Assembly: GCA_905250075.1 (NCBI GenBank)
Contig: CAJNOP010000056.1
Coordinates: 425,687 to 489,686, forward strand
Length of the DNA: 64,000 bases
From: Rotaria sp. Silwood1
Lineage: Eukaryota; Rotifera; Eurotatoria; Philodinida; Philodinidae
Direction of reading: 5' to 3'
Part shown: piece by piece, positions 61,401-64,000 of the stretch
Layout: the number at the start of each line of letters is the position of its first letter
Numbering within the stretch: position 1 is the stretch's first letter
The notes under the pieces: model-generated
Told to the model about the DNA's origin: nothing
What the model saw: the letters and a program-made list of their open reading frames with translations, nothing else
Databases searched by the model: none
Position numbers and translations under genes: made by a program

Positions 61401-64000
61401 TGATAATTTAACAAATTACCAATGCTCTTTTAGTACTTTCTCATTATCAGAAAACGTTCTAAACACAGTTCTGTTTGAATAAAGAAACTAAATATGTGTA
61501 AAATCATTAAAAAAATGCTTAAAATAGTGCTACAATTGATAATGCTAACTGAATTGTCAGTTTTACTTAACCACAAATAGTATCTATGTCTAGAATTTGT
61601 CAACAGATTAGAACTTTTGTATCTCATAATGATATAACTATATTTTTCTTATCAAAAATATAATGTTATCTACGCCTGTGTTAGTGAGTATTTTGATAAT
61701 GCAAATTCAATCTTAGTTTTAGTAGTTGATAATCTAATCATGATTTAGTTCTTGTCTGATCAGCAGATATTTTTATAATGAAACAAGTACAATTTCAAAC
61801 TTATCTAAGTTTCCATAGATTAAATAAAGATTTGACACTGATTACACAAATATCCAATTATAATGATTTTGTTTTACTAAATATTTTCACACAATGAAAT
61901 AATTATAATAAAATATCCTTTCTAATAATTAAAGTTTGAAATTGAAAAAAAAATACATAAATATTAGAATATACTCAACAATAGTATCATATCCTCAATA
62001 TTCAACTTTGATGCATCAACTTATTGCTGATCATATTCTTCAATGGCGCTGATATTGTTCTTCTTCTTTGCGTACTTTTTTTCCATGTCTAAACGATCTA
62101 TATTTAATGGTAGTTATATTTTTTTTTATAAAAGTCAATCAATAGAAATTATTAATCTCACTGTTCTGAACTTCGATGATTAAGATAACATACATTTAAA
62201 ATTATTTTATAGTAGTCTCACAACAAAAATACAGAATATAGTTTCAGTGTATAATACAAAAGGAATTTACACAACAAATAAATCCAAAACTACTGATCAT
62301 TCCATATTTTTAATAATAAAATTAAATAAACAGTAATTTATTATACCCTTATGAAAGAAAGCAACAAGTAAACTATTATTATTGTCTTGGATTCTGCTAG
62401 AACTATTTTCGATATTATGAACTAAAAGAATGATTGAACAAATGAAGAATTATATGATACAGTATAAGAAGATAATTATCAATAAAAGAAGAAAAATTAT
62501 TTACGCATCTAATCCTTAAGAACCTTCTTACATAATGAAGTTCCAGATAAAAAACGACTGTCATCACGGAAATGACTCTGAATATGCGCTACATTAACTA
62601 AAGATCAGTTCAAATTTTTAATTAATTGTTCGTGCAGTGTCTGTAATTTTTTGTCATGAATTTTATGCTATCCTTCAAACTCAACTGTGAACACGATAAA
62701 TTTCTGCCATGCGTCAAAACTGTTTTACTTGTTATTCAAAACTTTTCACAACAATCAGAAAAGACTATATTGAGTAATATTCAGGTATTTTTAATAGAAA
62801 TTTTGAAATAATGAAGTGTTTATTCTGTCAATCATTGAGATGTAACACATCATTTTGATTGGCATTTTTTCTAAACAATATTTGACACTAACTTACCAGC
62901 AATATCATCAAGACTGTCGATATTAATATAAAGTTCAGATTATATAGAAATAGATAATTGTATTTTATGACATCAAGGAAATTATTATATGGACATTTAA
63001 TATCTTTTTCTTCGTCACTTAATTATATTTGTCTTTTCTTTATAGAAAAATGTGCTAATGTATATGGCCTTTTAGTATCGTTTTCCTTGTACTAAATCAT
63101 TATATATTCTCTTCATGTAACTTTACGAATTTCATTAGCTGTTTTCTTTTCTTTTTAGTATCCACATGAGAAAAAAGAAAACGATTTGAATATTAGAATG
63201 TTACCAGAAAATATAATATTAATGACTTGTGAGAAAAAAAGATATCATAAAACTTGATGAAATCTTGTAAGCAACTAAACTTACAATAGAAAACATTTTC
63301 AGAGTAAAAGTTCTTGTTGTACATTGAACAAACATAATATTAATGAATTCGATTAAATTCAATTTTGATCGATAACTTTTAGTAGTGCTTCAAAAGATAA
63401 GATAAACAAAATCAATTTACAAATATTTTTTGAAGCTTTTAGATAAAAAAAATGGTTAATATACATCAACTAAAAACTATAGATATATATAAAATATCAC
63501 AGCAGGACAAAGTACTTGAAGTACTGATACTTATACTTGTACTCAAAAGTTGTGTGCTCGGAATCCTAGATAAGTATGCATTATATTCAAATGATATTTG
63601 ATTATATTGTACTTTACGTTTTCCGAGGATGAAAATAAACAGTTGGTTTCTTTGTTTTGTTCTATGCATATACGTATTCCGAAATAAATATACAGGCACC
63701 ACATTATGGTATACAGACAGGCGTACTCGTTTTGTGTCATTTTTGTTTCATTAGTAATATGGTATATTATCGTTAATTGATTCGTGTCTGTATATTATAT
63801 AGTTCTGTCAGTTTCTATTGAAACAATATTTTCTCAGAGCGATTTTGTAATACGTTCGCATTGCGCATCATTAACTTTAAAAAATATATGCTGGCTTACT
63901 TTTCTTAAATCCAATAAGGTTTTAATGTATAGTTTGTTTGCTTGAAGCTTGATAATAAAAATAATAAAAATAAGAGCATTTTGATTCATGACTCTTACAA
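58411..64000. other. Gene-free stretch to the window end
   Basis: AT-rich DNA without a supported gene. There is a weak tRNA-like patch near 59225-59305 and short open frames near 59407-59607 and 60593-61025 without family features. A possible short terminal exon on the minus strand lies near 62043-62092 but has no partner exon. Near 63505-63545 a GTACTT/ATACTT repeat occurs. Confidence 0.45.

Noticed and set aside
62043..62092. Possible short terminal exon on the minus strand (reads HGKKVRKEEEQYQRH then stop after TATAG)
   Set aside because: There is no recognisable upstream exon or family; one acceptor-like AG in AT-rich DNA is not enough.
1..64000. CRISPR arrays, bacterial operons, prophage or ribosome-binding sites
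   Set aside because: The window is intron-bearing eukaryotic DNA; no regularly spaced direct repeats or prokaryotic gene spacing is present.

Overview
The window reads as nuclear DNA of a small animal, most likely a bdelloid rotifer (inference). It is AT-rich. Most introns are 50-65 bp with GT...TTTTAG borders. There are metazoan genes (nicotinic receptor, parkin, ubinuclein, PTB, CFAP95, dystrotelin-like, SPT4). A plant-style pentatricopeptide (PPR) gene, a very divergent 7TM receptor and interstitial TGTGGG-type tracts, the repeat I recall as the bdelloid telomere unit, all point the same way.

Layout. 1-4957: no gene; several palindromes and foldback repeats. 4958-8601 (-): Cys-loop (nicotinic-type) receptor subunit in 9 exons, with its TM4 exon 1.5 kb away across a repeat-filled intron. 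9795-10792 (-): N-terminally short parkin-like RBR ligase. 12051-14857 (+): two-exon type I membrane protein with WSC-like and C-type-lectin-like domains. 15046-20863 (+): ubinuclein, HIRA histone-chaperone subunit, 15 exons. 20864-26848: about 6 kb with relics and GT hairpins only. 26849-27817 (-): single-exon orphan type I membrane protein. 30845-34869 (-): PTB-type RNA-binding protein with two RRMs, 11 exons. 34870-37741: low-complexity purine/pyrimidine-rich DNA. 37742-38669 (-) CFAP95 and 38973-43351 (+) dystrotelin-like protein are divergent neighbours sharing a 303-bp interval that holds an RFX X-box-like site. 43844-44203 (+): SPT4. 44676-44775: assembly gap that cuts the 3' end of the PPR gene (44776-46904, -). 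46905-52478: repeats, a TGTGGG-rich array and a decayed JNK kinase fragment. 52479-53429 (-): intronless 7TM receptor. 53430-64000: gene-poor, with one decayed copy of that receptor.

The genes do not form a pathway; this is ordinary animal gene neighbourhood. The main interest lies in (i) unusual residues in conserved proteins (receptor pore ring, parkin catalytic His/Glu), (ii) the horizontally acquired-looking PPR gene with module-aligned exons, (iii) a repeated GT/CA hairpin family with telomere-like sequence, some copies next to a relic edge or the assembly gap, and (iv) long introns that carry shared inverted repeats. Exon models were built by eye from splice motifs and conserved protein sequence. 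The spliced lengths of every complete multi-exon model come out as whole codons, which supports them, but no computation or database search was run.
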